This document shows, one piece after another, positions 1 through 7,929 of a DNA stretch of 39,038 nt; within the stretch, counting starts at the first letter, position 1, and each line of letters opens with the position of its first letter. This DNA is from an uncultured Clostridia bacterium (lineage in GTDB: Bacteria; Bacillota; Clostridia; Oscillospirales; Acutalibacteraceae), in contig CALWIZ010000023.1 of the NCBI GenBank assembly GCA_944380885.1, forward strand, positions 1-39,038. The letters run 5' to 3'. The position numbers and the translations under genes are program-made. The notes under the pieces were generated by a model that worked only from the letters and a program-made list of their open reading frames with translations, ran no database searches and was not told the DNA's origin.

Positions 1-116
1 AACTTTTTACGCACACCCGCATAGCGGGTGGTTGTTTGGTTTGCTCTTTGAGCAAACCAGCCTAAAGGCATTAATCAAAAGCCGTGACCGCATCCTGCTT
101 TCACGGCAAAAATCAC
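1..116 (-). ncRNA. Candidate structured RNA or leader with four hairpins
   Basis: Downstream (leftward) of a good minus-strand promoter lie four stem-loops in about 110 bases: GCCGTGA/TCACGGC (81-87 with 101-107), GCC/GGC around 61-69, GTTTGCTC/GAGCAAAC (about 41-58) with a 3-nt loop, and CACCCGC/GCGGGTG (about 15-31) with a 3-nt loop. No plausible coding frame fits on the minus strand. It could be a small RNA, the 5' leader of a gene beyond the left edge, or a dispersed hairpin-rich intergenic repeat. I do not recognise a known riboswitch consensus. The direction is inferred only from the promoter. Confidence 0.4.
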
Positions 117-122
117 AAAAAA

Positions 123-151
123 ATCATAGCACGGCAGCTCATATTTGTCAA
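123..151 (-). promoter_or_regulatory. Sigma-A-type promoter reading left
   Basis: On the minus strand TTGACA (151-146) is followed after 17 nt by TATGAT (128-123). The -35 is a perfect consensus and the spacing is ideal. It lies just past the 3' end of uvrC, so it would serve the hairpin-rich element at 1-116 or a gene beyond the window. Confidence 0.6.
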
Positions 152-184
152 CAAAAAATTAACAAATTATTCAAATTTCGAGCT

Positions 185-2014
185 TTACTTATTATGAAAA
201 TAATTATAAACATTCAAAGCGGAACTGCTGTTCATACCGGAAACTTTAGCCAGCTCCTCAGCGGTCGCGTTTTTAATTGCCTTTAATGTTTTAAAATGCC
301 TGAACAGCGCTGCCGCGCGGTTTTTCCCGATTCCGGGTATACCGGTAAGTTCCGAATCAAGCATAGCCTTTGTGCGCCGGGTTTTGTGGTAGCCTATCGC
401 GAATCTGTGAACCTCGTCCTGTATGCCGGTCACAAAGGTAAAAGCCGCGCGGTTTGATTTGATAGCTATGTCCCCGCCTTTTGCGGCTATAGCGCGTGTC
501 CTGTGCTTTGAATCCTTTACCATACCGAAAAGAGGCACCTCAATGCCGTGCCGCTCAAATACCGGCTCTACCGCTGACATCTGCCCTTCTCCTCCGTCAA
601 GCAAAATAAGGTCGGGAAGAACGGAAAAATATTCGTCTTCACCTTTTTCATATTCTTCAAAACGGCGGTCAAGCACCTCAGCCATAGAACGGAAATCGTC
701 CTGTCCCGAAAAAGATTTGATTTTAAAACGCTTGTACGCGGCTTTAAAGGGTCTGCCGTCCTTATATACCACCATTCCGGCGACATTTTCGCTGCCTGCC
801 GTATTTGAAATATCGTACGCCTCGATATACCTCGGCGCGGACGGCAGCCCGAGCAGCCTTGAAAGCTCGTCAAGGACAGACATTTCCCTGCCGGTCCGGT
901 CAGTCTTTTCCGAAAGGTTTTCCGCCGCGTTCGCAAGACACATATCAAGCAGTGATTTCTGTTCTCCGAGCTTGGGGTTTATAAACGACACCTTATGCCC
1001 CGACTTTTCCGAAAGCCACCGCTCCGCCGCCTCATAATCCGGCTCGGTATCAATAAGTATGCGCTGCGGTATATCGTTTTTTTCAAGATAGTATTGCTGC
1101 AAAAACTCAGAATAAAGACTTTCGCGGTCTGAAACGCCGTCAATATAAAAGAACTGCTTGTCAGAAAGTCGGTAATTTCTGAAACTTATAACTTCAACTC
1201 CGGCTTTCTCACCGATAAGCGCGGAGGCGATCACATCCTCACTCTTATAAGACGCTCTTACGACCTTTTGCTTTTCGTGTATTTTATTGATTGCGTTTAT
1301 TCGGTCCCTTAGCTTCGCCGCCTTTTCAAACTCAAGTTTTTCCGCGGCGTCAAGCATTTTTTCGTTTAATTTTTCAACCGTTTCCCCGTCAGACTCGCCG
1401 TGTTTAATAAAATCAACTGCGGCGTCAAGCGTTTCAAGATATTCCGCCAATGTTATCTTTCCGCGGCAGGGAGCGTCGCATATGCCGATATGATAATTAA
1501 GGCAGGGCTTTGACGGAGTATCAAAGCTGCGGTTACAGTCGGGCAGTCTGAAAATTTTGCGTGCCTCGTCCACCGTTTCCTTTACAACATATGCCGAGCT
1601 GTACGGCCCGATATACTCCCCTTTTTTATCGGTGAATTTTGAAGTGGTCAGCTTTTTCCACTTATCATCGGTTATTTTTATATAAGTATATCCCTTATCG
1701 TCTTTAAGAAGAATGTTGTATTTAGGCTGATTCTGTTTTATCAGTGAATTTTCAAGTATAAGCGCCTCAAATTCGCTGTCACAGAGAATATAATCAAAAT
1801 TATCGACATTGGATACCATTCGCTTTACCTTTTCGGTATGCTGATTCCCGCTGCCGAAATACTGTGTAACACGGTTTTTAAGCGCTTTTGCCTTGCCGAT
1901 ATAGATAATTTTTTCCTTTTTATCCTTCATTATATAAACACCCGGAGTAAGCGGCAAGCGGTTTGCCTTTGCTTTTAGCTCGGCGAGCTTTTTCGGGTCG
2001 GCATACAAATTCAT
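185..2014 (-). CDS. uvrC: Excinuclease ABC subunit C
   Basis: UvrC makes the dual incisions around DNA damage held by UvrAB in nucleotide excision repair. The 609-residue product has the family's usual length and order. An N-terminal GIY-YIG nuclease (LPLTPGVYIMKD, then IIYIGKAKALKNRV) is followed by a UVR helical motif (AEKLEFEKAAKLRDRI) that contacts UvrB. Next come the RNase H-like C-terminal nuclease (EAYDISNTAGSENVAGMVV, LILLDGGEGQ) and a helix-hairpin-helix tail (LTGIPGIGKNRAAALF). An in-frame upstream start exists at 2050, but I chose ATG at 2014 because AAAGAGG sits 7 nt before it and the protein then begins like other UvrC proteins. It appears monocistronic and is divergent from the lipoprotein gene. 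Confidence 0.97.
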   Translation of the reverse strand: MNLYADPKKLAELKAKANRLPLTPGVYIMKDKKEKIIYIGKAKALKNRVTQYFGSGNQHTEKVKRMVSNVDNFDYILCDSEFEALILENSLIKQNQPKYNILLKDDKGYTYIKITDDKWKKLTTSKFTDKKGEYIGPYSSAYVVKETVDEARKIFRLPDCNRSFDTPSKPCLNYHIGICDAPCRGKITLAEYLETLDAAVDFIKHGESDGETVEKLNEKMLDAAEKLEFEKAAKLRDRINAINKIHEKQKVVRASYKSEDVIASALIGEKAGVEVISFRNYRLSDKQFFYIDGVSDRESLYSEFLQQYYLEKNDIPQRILIDTEPDYEAAERWLSEKSGHKVSFINPKLGEQKSLLDMCLANAAENLSEKTDRTGREMSVLDELSRLLGLPSAPRYIEAYDISNTAGSENVAGMVVYKDGRPFKAAYKRFKIKSFSGQDDFRSMAEVLDRRFEEYEKGEDEYFSVLPDLILLDGGEGQMSAVEPVFERHGIEVPLFGMVKDSKHRTRAIAAKGGDIAIKSNRAAFTFVTGIQDEVHRFAIGYHKTRRTKAMLDSELTGIPGIGKNRAAALFRHFKTLKAIKNATAEELAKVSGMNSSSALNVYNYFHNK

Positions 2015-2031
2015 ATAAACACCTCTTTCAC

Positions 2032-2060
2032 ATTTTATTACAAAACCCAATTATCTTCAA
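2032..2060 (-). promoter_or_regulatory. Probable uvrC promoter
   Basis: Minus strand: TTGAAG (2060-2055), 17-nt spacer, TAAAAT (2037-2032). Transcription would begin about 11 nt before the uvrC ATG, giving a very short leader that starts near the ribosome site. The match is moderate. Confidence 0.4.
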
Positions 2061-2063
2061 GTA

Positions 2064-2092
2064 TTGATTTTAAAAGGGAATAAATGTATAAT
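2064..2092 (+). promoter_or_regulatory. Promoter of the lipoprotein gene
   Basis: TTGATT (2064-2069), 17-nt spacer, TATAAT (2087-2092). The -10 box overlaps the in-frame ATG at 2084, which argues that this ATG is not the translation start and supports the one at 2120. The -35 lies 3 nt from the -35 of the divergent uvrC promoter. Confidence 0.6.
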
Positions 2093-2119
2093 CTAAAAAA
2101 ACGAACGGAAAGATGTTAT

Positions 2120-2512
2120 ATGAAAAGACTGATAGTTTTATTTCTCTGCCTTACAATGCTTTCGGGCTGTCAGGCGGCGGGTAATAATTCCGGCACAAAT
2201 ACCGAAACAGACTCACATGTGAAAATAACCGTAAATATGCCCTCAGACGATACCGTCAACGGTTACCGTGAGGAAGATTATGTGCAGTCGGGTATACCGG
2301 ATATAATTCCGATCGAAGATGTTGTTCCTTCCGCTCCGCCCGCGTCTGACGAAAACTCGGCATCATTCATAGGCAACAGCTCATCACATATTTTTCATAA
2401 ACCCGACTGCAGCTCCGCCGAAAATATGAAGGACGAGAACAAAGTGACATTTGCGAGCCGTGAAGAAGCGATATCCTCCGGATACACCCCGTGTAAACGC
2501 TGTTCACCGTGA
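2120..2512 (+). CDS. Lipoprotein with Ada-like zinc-binding motif
   Basis: This 130-residue product starts with a lipoprotein signal peptide (MKRLIVLFLCLTMLSGC, lipobox LSGC), so it should be lipidated and held on the outer face of the membrane. A low-complexity acidic linker follows. The last 45 or so residues (FIGNSSSHIFHKPDCSSA ... GYTPCKRCSP) match the pattern of the Ada metal-binding domain: GN-x-x-S-x-x-F/H-x-x-C ... GY-x-PC-x-x-C. That gives three cysteines and a histidine as likely zinc ligands. In other proteins this small domain is often appended to secreted nucleases or ComEC-like proteins. Here it stands alone, so its role is unknown; binding metal or DNA at the surface is only a guess. 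The start at 2120 has GGAAAG upstream. Confidence 0.75.
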   Translation: MKRLIVLFLCLTMLSGCQAAGNNSGTNTETDSHVKITVNMPSDDTVNGYREEDYVQSGIPDIIPIEDVVPSAPPASDENSASFIGNSSSHIFHKPDCSSAENMKDENKVTFASREEAISSGYTPCKRCSP

Positions 2513-2550
2513 AATTCGGGATTATATTTATATCAGTTTTGAAAAAACAC

Positions 2551-2579
2551 TTTACAACTTTATCTAAATAAAGTATAAT
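2551..2579 (+). promoter_or_regulatory. Promoter of the ABC transporter-metF operon
   Basis: TTTACA (2551-2556), 17-nt spacer, consensus TATAAT (2574-2579), 32 nt before the start of the binding-protein gene. No riboswitch-like leader fits between this promoter and the gene. Confidence 0.7.
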
Positions 2580-2611
2580 ATACCCATTACATAAAAAAGG
2601 GGTAAATTTTT

Positions 2612-3424
2612 ATGAAAAAACTCATTGCAGTTCTTATGTGCATATCAATGCTCTTCGCGTTTGCAGGCTGCGGTTCAAAGGATACACAAAGCGATTCCGC
2701 CGCACAGTCTGACAGCGAATATGTAAAAGAAAAAGGCACACTTATTATCGGTATAACAGATTTTAAGCCTATGGACTATGAAGAGACTAAAGGAAGCGGC
2801 GAATGGATAGGGTTTGACGCTGATATGGCAAAAGCGTTTGCCGAAAGTCTCGGTGTTAAAGCCGAATTTGTCGTTATAGACTGGGATAACAAAATAATGG
2901 AGCTTGACTCAAAGAGTCTTGACTGCGTATGGAACGGTATGACCATAAACGATGAGGTCAAGAACGGTATGTCGGTTTCAAATGCTTACTGCAAAAACAC
3001 TCAGGTTGTAGTTGTCCCTAAAGAGGACGCTGAAAAGTACAAGACCGTTGAAAGCGTAAAGGACCTTAACTTTGCAGCGGAAGCCAGTTCCGCCGGTGAA
3101 AAAGCGCTTCAGGCATTAAACTACAACGTAACGGCAGTCAGCAGCCAGGCAGACGCTCTCCTTGAGGTGGCCTCCGGAACATCTGACGCAGCGGTAATAG
3201 ATCTTATTATGGCGGGAGCTATGATAGGCGAAGGCACAAGCTACGAAGATCTTACCTATACAGTCGGAATCGCCGAAGAGGAAGATTACGGCGTAGGATT
3301 CAGAAAAGGCTCCGATCTCACCGAAAAGCTCAACGAATTTTTCAAGAAAACATATGCCGACGGTAAAATGGAAGAAATCGCAAAGACCTACGGCGTTCAG
3401 GAATCTATAATTCCGCAGGAATAA
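2612..3424 (+). CDS. Amino-acid ABC transporter substrate-binding lipoprotein
   Basis: This is the extracytoplasmic receptor of a polar amino-acid importer (family 3 periplasmic-type binding proteins). A signal peptide ends in the lipobox FAGC with Cys21 as lipid anchor. It is followed by the typical start of the mature fold (EYVKEKGTLIIGITDFKPMDY, then GFDADMAKAFAESLGV). The length of 270 residues is normal. The segment NGMTINDEVKNGMSVSNAY corresponds to the ligand-binding hinge region of the family. The gene is first in an operon with its permease and ATPase, followed by yerC and metF, which makes a sulfur amino acid a reasonable but unproven ligand. A hairpin after the stop may keep its message in excess over the membrane parts. 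RBS: AAGGGG. Confidence 0.9.
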   Translation: MKKLIAVLMCISMLFAFAGCGSKDTQSDSAAQSDSEYVKEKGTLIIGITDFKPMDYEETKGSGEWIGFDADMAKAFAESLGVKAEFVVIDWDNKIMELDSKSLDCVWNGMTINDEVKNGMSVSNAYCKNTQVVVVPKEDAEKYKTVESVKDLNFAAEASSAGEKALQALNYNVTAVSSQADALLEVASGTSDAAVIDLIMAGAMIGEGTSYEDLTYTVGIAEEEDYGVGFRKGSDLTEKLNEFFKKTYADGKMEEIAKTYGVQESIIPQE

Positions 3425-3433
3425 TACCGGCAG

Positions 3434-3461
3434 TCAGGCAGAGGGTGCGCTCTCTGCCTGA
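3434..3461 (+). other. Intercistronic hairpin after the binding-protein gene
   Basis: TCAGGCAGAG (3434-3443) pairs perfectly with CTCTGCCTGA (3452-3461) across an 8-nt loop. There is no strong T-run, so it is more likely an mRNA-stabilising or partial attenuation hairpin than a full terminator. It would allow more binding protein than permease to be made. Confidence 0.6.
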
Positions 3462-3492
3462 TTTGAATTATTACATAAAAGGATTTTAATTT

Positions 3493-4149
3493 ATGTTTGA
3501 AGAAGTTTTAAAAGCGCTGTCAGACGGTTTTCTGGTCACGCTTCAGATTTTCGCTTTTACCCTGCTTGGAGCCCTGCCGTTAGGTCTTATCATCGCGTTC
3601 GGCTCTATGAGCAGGTTTCTTCCGCTTAAAGGACTTGTAAAAACGATCGTATGGATAATACGCGGTACTCCGCTTATGCTTCAGCTGATAGCCATATACT
3701 ACGGTCCGGGACTTATTACCGGGAACAATATATGGAGTTATTCCAACGGACGTCTCGCGGCAGTGCTTGTGGCATTTATTATAAACTACGCCTGTTATTT
3801 TTCCGAAATATACCGCGGAGGCATAGAAAGCATTTCAAAAGGTCAGGTTGAAGCAGGACAGGTGCTTGGAATGACCAAAAGCCAGATTTTTTTCAAAATA
3901 ATACTGCTTCAGGTCATAAAGCGGATCATTCCGCCTATGAGCAACGAAATAATAACCCTTGTCAAGGATACTTCACTTTCAAGAGTTATCGCTGTGTATG
4001 AAATAATTTGGGCAGGTCAGTCATTTATAAAGGGCGCCGGTCTTATCTGGCCGCTTTTCTTTACGGCTGTATTTTATCTTGCTTTCAACGGGCTGCTTAC
4101 TATACTTTTCGGACTTGCCGAGAAAAAGCTCAGCTATTTCAAATCGTAG
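3493..4149 (+). CDS. Amino-acid ABC transporter permease
   Basis: This is the membrane subunit of the polar amino-acid importer (HisM/GlnP family, 218 residues, normal length). Several hydrophobic spans are visible, starting with GFLVTLQIFAFTLLGALPLG. The family signature near the N-terminal half (WIIRGTPLMLQL) is present. The EAA loop that docks on the ATPase is seen in YRGGIESISKGQVEAGQVLGM, continuing into a typical IILLQVIKRIIPPMSNEIITLVKDTSL. It lies 68 nt after the binding-protein gene and 12 nt before the ATPase gene. AAAGGA precedes the ATG. Confidence 0.93.
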   Translation: MFEEVLKALSDGFLVTLQIFAFTLLGALPLGLIIAFGSMSRFLPLKGLVKTIVWIIRGTPLMLQLIAIYYGPGLITGNNIWSYSNGRLAAVLVAFIINYACYFSEIYRGGIESISKGQVEAGQVLGMTKSQIFFKIILLQVIKRIIPPMSNEIITLVKDTSLSRVIAVYEIIWAGQSFIKGAGLIWPLFFTAVFYLAFNGLLTILFGLAEKKLSYFKS

Positions 4150-4161
4150 GAGGTAACCGTT

Positions 4162-4920
4162 TTGTCAGTACTTGAAATCAGCAATATAAGAAAAAACTTC
4201 GGTAAAACCGAGGTTTTAAAGGGTATCTCCTTTACGCTTGAAAAAGGCGAAGTGCTTTCCATAATCGGTTCATCAGGCAGCGGCAAAACCACGCTGCTGC
4301 GTTGCCTGAATTTTCTTGAATTTGCTGAAGAAGGCACCATATCGGTAAACGGCTCGGTTATTTTTGACGGTTCCAACACAAAAAAGATGACAGACAGCGA
4401 CATACGCAGCAACAGGCTGCATTTCGGACTCGTATTTCAGTCTTTCAATCTGTTTCCACAGTACAGTGTACTTAAAAACGTTATGCTTGCCCCTACTCTG
4501 TTAAAACGCGGAACCCCTGAGGAAATCGAAACAAACGCCAAAGCGTTAATAGAGCGCGTAGGTCTTTCGGATAAGCTGGACAGCTATCCCTGTGAGCTTT
4601 CAGGAGGTCAGCAGCAGCGTGTCGCAATAGCGCGCGCGCTTGCTCTCAATCCGGATATTCTCTGCTTCGACGAACCTACCTCGGCGCTTGACCCGGCGCT
4701 TACCGGCGAGGTACTCAAGGTAATAAAGGCACTTAAAAGCACCGACCGCACAATGATAGTGGTAACCCACGAAATGGAGTTTGCGAAAAGTGTTTCAGAC
4801 AAGGTTATTTTTATGGCTAACGGCGTTATAGAGGAACAGGGCACGCCTGAAGAAGTTTTTGATAATCCGAAATCCGATATAACACGTGCATTTCTTAACA
4901 CCTCGTTTGAAAAATTTTAG
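4162..4920 (+). CDS. Amino-acid ABC transporter ATP-binding protein
   Basis: This is the nucleotide-binding subunit powering the importer encoded just upstream (GlnQ/HisP family, 252 residues). It has Walker A ([16 protein letters not shown]), Q-loop ([10 protein letters not shown]), ABC signature ([16 protein letters not shown]), Walker B ([13 protein letters not shown]) and the H-loop (VVTHEME). Translation starts at TTG, 7 nt after a strong AGGAGGT that overlaps the permease stop. No ATG lies near the start, so the weak start codon with a strong ribosome site is probably genuine. Confidence 0.95.
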   Translation: MSVLEISNIRKNFGKTEVLKGISFTLEKGEVLSIIGSSGSGKTTLLRCLNFLEFAEEGTISVNGSVIFDGSNTKKMTDSDIRSNRLHFGLVFQSFNLFPQYSVLKNVMLAPTLLKRGTPEEIETNAKALIERVGLSDKLDSYPCELSGGQQQRVAIARALALNPDILCFDEPTSALDPALTGEVLKVIKALKSTDRTMIVVTHEMEFAKSVSDKVIFMANGVIEEQGTPEEVFDNPKSDITRAFLNTSFEKF

Positions 4921-4928
4921 GTGATAAT

Positions 4929-5234
4929 ATGCCGTTTAAAAAAACAGACGATAAAATGATTGATGAAATGTTCTCGCTTATCGCCTCACTTGACAGCCCT
5001 GATGACTGCAAAACGCTTTTCCGCGATATGTGCACCGATACCGAAATAAGGCAAATGGCGCAGAGAATACATGCCGCAAAGCTGCTTCTCGCCGGAAAAA
5101 CATACAATCAGGTAATTGAGGAAACAGATATTTCATCAGCCACCTTAAGCCGTGTTTCACGGTGCGTTCGCTACGGGAACGGCTATTCAAGGTTTCTTAA
5201 AATTCCGGAGGAAAACACAAATGAAAATAACTGA
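4929..5234 (+). CDS. YerC/YecD-family TrpR-like protein
   Basis: A 101-residue protein of the YerC/YecD group of the Trp-repressor superfamily. The segment LFRDMCTDTEIRQMAQRIHAAKLLLAGKTYNQVIEETDISSATLSRVSRCV has the characteristic TrpR helices and a helix-turn-helix (NQVIEETDISSATLSRVSR). The family probably binds DNA, but no ligand or target is established to my knowledge. It starts 8 nt after the ABC ATPase gene, and its last 14 nt overlap the start of metF. It could therefore sense an amino acid linked to this operon; that is inference. Confidence 0.85.
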   Translation: MPFKKTDDKMIDEMFSLIASLDSPDDCKTLFRDMCTDTEIRQMAQRIHAAKLLLAGKTYNQVIEETDISSATLSRVSRCVRYGNGYSRFLKIPEENTNENN

Positions 5235-6081
5235 AATAATCAGCGGAAAAAAGCCGAGTCTCTCATTTGAGGTTTTTCCGCCTAAAACAAGCGACAATTT
5301 TGAAACTGTCGAGGCGGCGGCGCTTAAAATTGCCGACCTTAAGCCGAGCTATATGAGCGTAACCTACGGTGCGGGCGGAAGTACGTCAAAATTCACCGCG
5401 GATATTGCCGCTCATATTCTTGAGCGAGGCGTTACCCCTCTTGCTCACCTCACCTGTATTTCGTCGACGAGAGAAAATGTAAGACATCAGCTCGAAAACC
5501 TTAAGAAAAAAGGAATTGAAAATATACTTGCTTTAAGAGGAGATATTCCGCAGGACGCGGAAAATCTTAAAAGCGACTACCGTTATGCCAGCGACCTTAC
5601 TAAGGAAATCGCGGAATACGGCGGTTTTTGTATCGGCGGAGCCTGCTATCCGGAAACCCACCCGGACTCCCCCAACTCGGACAGCGATATAGAAAGTCTT
5701 AAAATCAAGGCGGAAAGCGGCTGCAGCTTTCTTACCACTCAGATGTTTTTTGATAATAATATCCTCTATAACTTTATGTACCGTCTTCTTCGCAAGGGCG
5801 TTGACATTCCGGTTATCGCCGGAATAATGCCGGTAACAAACGCGGCGCAGATAAAGCGCATTTGCTCAATCTCAAAATCCGCCCTTCCCCAGCGTTTCCT
5901 ACGGATTGTAGACAGATACGGCGAAAAGCCGGAAGTAATGAAGCAGGCGGGCATAGCGTACGCTACGGAACAGATAATCGATCTCTTCGCAAACGGAATA
6001 AATGCGGTTCACGTTTATTCAATGAACAAGCCGGACGTTGCAGAGGCTATTAAAAACAATATTTCGGAAATTCTAAAATGA
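5221..6081 (+). CDS. metF: 5,10-methylenetetrahydrofolate reductase
   Basis: MetF reduces methylene-THF to methyl-THF, the methyl donor for methionine synthase. The 286-residue product begins with the family hallmark (KKPSLSFEVFPPK) and carries SYMSVTYGAGGSTS, ALRGDIP and FLTTQMFFDN, which form the flavin and folate site of the TIM barrel. A longer in-frame start at 5152 lies inside yerC; ATG 5221 is preferred because GGAGG precedes it and the protein then starts at the conserved point. The gene overlaps yerC by 14 nt and the next gene by 4 nt (ATGA), so the three are translationally coupled. metH, the enzyme that uses the product, is about 9 kb downstream. Confidence 0.95.
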   Translation: MKITEIISGKKPSLSFEVFPPKTSDNFETVEAAALKIADLKPSYMSVTYGAGGSTSKFTADIAAHILERGVTPLAHLTCISSTRENVRHQLENLKKKGIENILALRGDIPQDAENLKSDYRYASDLTKEIAEYGGFCIGGACYPETHPDSPNSDSDIESLKIKAESGCSFLTTQMFFDNNILYNFMYRLLRKGVDIPVIAGIMPVTNAAQIKRICSISKSALPQRFLRIVDRYGEKPEVMKQAGIAYATEQIIDLFANGINAVHVYSMNKPDVAEAIKNNISEILK

Positions 6082-6671
6082 GAAACAAAAACATAATCAC
6101 AGTTAATGTCCCTGCTGACAATATCATTATAGACCGCCTTGAAGCGGCACTCAGGCTTAAAATTCCGCCGGAATACACGGACGAAAATATTTCTGACTGT
6201 GAAAAAAAATTACGGCAGGTTCTTGTATGCCGTTACGCCTATTTAAAGGTGCCGATAACCCTGAAAGACGGAAAAATTTGTGATATTGGCTTCGGTAAAA
6301 TTGAAAGCCGCGACCTTTTTAAAGCGCTTTCAGGCTGTTCGTCGGCATATATACTCGGCGTAACCACGGGAATAGGTGTTGACCGGCTTATATCGCGCCT
6401 TTCGCTCATTTCAAAAGCAAAGTGTTTTATAACCGATGCTCTTGCTTCAGCCGCGGCAGAATCGCTTTGCGAATACGCGGACAATGAGCTTCGCGGAACC
6501 GGAAAAAAGCCTTTGAGATTCAGCCCAGGCTACGGTGATTTGCCGCTTTCGGTTCAGCCTGACGTGCTCGGTATGCTCGGCGCCTCCGAAACGCTCGGAA
6601 TAACGCTTAATTCCTCACTGCTTATGACTCCGGTAAAATCCGTAACAGCTGTTATGGGAATACCGGACTGA
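6078..6671 (+). CDS. Free-standing MetH reactivation (activation-domain) protein
   Basis: The 197-residue protein corresponds to the C-terminal AdoMet-binding reactivation domain of cobalamin-dependent methionine synthase. The best landmarks are RFSPGYGDLPLSVQPD, the AdoMet-binding segment of that domain, and LLMTPVKSVTAVMG near the end. In the family this module binds S-adenosylmethionine and a reductant to re-methylate cob(II)alamin formed by accidental oxidation. Here it is a separate gene, coupled to metF by an ATGA overlap. The MetH at 14984-17377 lacks this domain, so the two proteins presumably work together in trans. A bidirectional terminator follows. Confidence 0.9.
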   Translation: MRNKNIITVNVPADNIIIDRLEAALRLKIPPEYTDENISDCEKKLRQVLVCRYAYLKVPITLKDGKICDIGFGKIESRDLFKALSGCSSAYILGVTTGIGVDRLISRLSLISKAKCFITDALASAAAESLCEYADNELRGTGKKPLRFSPGYGDLPLSVQPDVLGMLGASETLGITLNSSLLMTPVKSVTAVMGIPD

Positions 6672-6686
6672 TATTTTAAAACAAAC

Positions 6687-6732
6687 AAAAAGCTGCCGCT
6701 TGTGATTTTGCTCACTTGCGGCAGCTTTTTTT
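6687..6732. terminator. Bidirectional terminator between metF operon and uronate operon
   Basis: AAAGCTGCCGC at about 6689-6699 pairs with GCGGCAGCTTT at about 6718-6728. The stem is flanked by an A-rich run on the left and eight T on the right. It can end both the rightward metF operon and the leftward operon that stops at 6732. Confidence 0.85.
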
Positions 6733-7907
6733 TACCATCTCACCTGCCAGCGCTTCAGATAATCGCTGTTTTCCGGTGAGTTTGTTTTTGTATCCTGAAT
6801 ATATGAGGATGACATAATTTTTTCATTAAGCAATTTATTAAATTCATCTGTATCAAACGGCAGAGAAACACGGGTATTACCTTTCCATTCAGAAAGGTAA
6901 GCGGCATTCGATATTGTCAGTTCCTTTATCCCGTCATATCCCGGAGCGATAAGTTCTGTTCCGTGAAGAACCGCGTCGGTAAAATTCTGAAGTATTCCCC
7001 TGTGCGCTGTTTCCTCATCGGTTTTATACTCTTCATATTCAAACGGTATAGAGCAGAACCCTTCTTTTGAAGAGGCACACACATCGCGTTCGTTTTCTTG
7101 CAGCTTCCAGTGCTTCAAGACACCGTCCTCAAGGACAATTTTCCCGAGCGTTCCGCTGATTTCAAGACGGTTTGTACCGGGAAAATCACCGGTCGATGTT
7201 ATAAATACTCCGGTTGCCCCGTTCGGATATTCCGTATATATTGAAGCCTCATCCTCAACCTCGATATTGTGGTATTTGGCAGTATTGCAGAACGCAGTAA
7301 CCGCCGAAGGCATACCGCATATCCATTGCCATAAATCGAGATTGTGCGGCGCCTGATTAAGGAGAACGCCTCCCCCTTCTCCGCGCCATGTGGCGCGCCA
7401 CGCGCCGGAATCATAATAGCTCTGAGTCCTGTACCAGTTTGTTACAATCCAGACAGAGCGTTTTATATCGCCGAGTTCCCCGTTTTTTACTATTTCCCTT
7501 GCGCGTCTGTAAAGACCGTTTGTCCGCTGATTAAACATTATGCCGAATACCTTTCCGCTCGAAAGCGCTGTATCGTTAAGTTTCTCAGCGGCGGAAACGG
7601 TAATGTCAACAGGTTTTTCCACAAGCACGTGCTTTCCGGCTTTTAAAGCCTTGGCAGCTATTTCGGCATGATGCGGATGAGGAACGGCAATAATTACAGC
7701 ATCAACATTATTATCGTTTAGCATATCGCTCCAGTCTTTATAAAGCGTTATATTATTAAATTCCCCGCTTACTGCGTTAAGCTTTTGCTCATCGATATCA
7801 CAAGCCGCCGCGGCAGTCATTCCGTTCACCTTGCCCGACGCTATACAGTGCAGATGAGCCGAGCCCATATTGCCTATACCGATTATGCCCGTTCTTATAC
7901 TGTCCAT
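6732..7907 (-). CDS. Gfo/Idh/MocA-family oxidoreductase (copy 2)
   Basis: NAD(P)-dependent oxidoreductase of 391 residues, last gene of the uronate operon. The Rossmann start is TGIIGIGNMGSAHL. The family EKP motif is VLVEKPVDI. The catalytic region reads RATWRGEGGGVLLNQAPHNLDLWQWICG, where the usual catalytic Asp before the His is replaced by Asn-Gln. It is clearly a paralogue of the preceding gene, with the same length. The substrate is unknown; family members oxidise or reduce hydroxyls of sugars, inositols or glycosides. An in-frame upstream start at 8009 runs into the previous gene; ATG 7907 with GGAGGCGGAG in front is preferred. Confidence 0.88.
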   Translation of the reverse strand: MDSIRTGIIGIGNMGSAHLHCIASGKVNGMTAAAACDIDEQKLNAVSGEFNNITLYKDWSDMLNDNNVDAVIIAVPHPHHAEIAAKALKAGKHVLVEKPVDITVSAAEKLNDTALSSGKVFGIMFNQRTNGLYRRAREIVKNGELGDIKRSVWIVTNWYRTQSYYDSGAWRATWRGEGGGVLLNQAPHNLDLWQWICGMPSAVTAFCNTAKYHNIEVEDEASIYTEYPNGATGVFITSTGDFPGTNRLEISGTLGKIVLEDGVLKHWKLQENERDVCASSKEGFCSIPFEYEEYKTDEETAHRGILQNFTDAVLHGTELIAPGYDGIKELTISNAAYLSEWKGNTRVSLPFDTDEFNKLLNEKIMSSSYIQDTKTNSPENSDYLKRWQVRW

Positions 7908-7929
7908 TTTCTCCGCCTCCGGTACGGAA

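Noticed and set aside
1..116. CRISPR repeat or tRNA at the left edge
   Set aside because: There is no repeat-spacer periodicity, no cloverleaf and no CCA end; only unrelated hairpins.
423..1037. 204-residue open frame on the plus strand
   Set aside because: It is antisense to uvrC, has no ribosome site, and its composition follows the opposite strand's codons.
2084..2119. Upstream ATG as the lipoprotein start
   Set aside because: It overlaps the -10 box of the promoter and would put 12 charged residues before a complete signal peptide.
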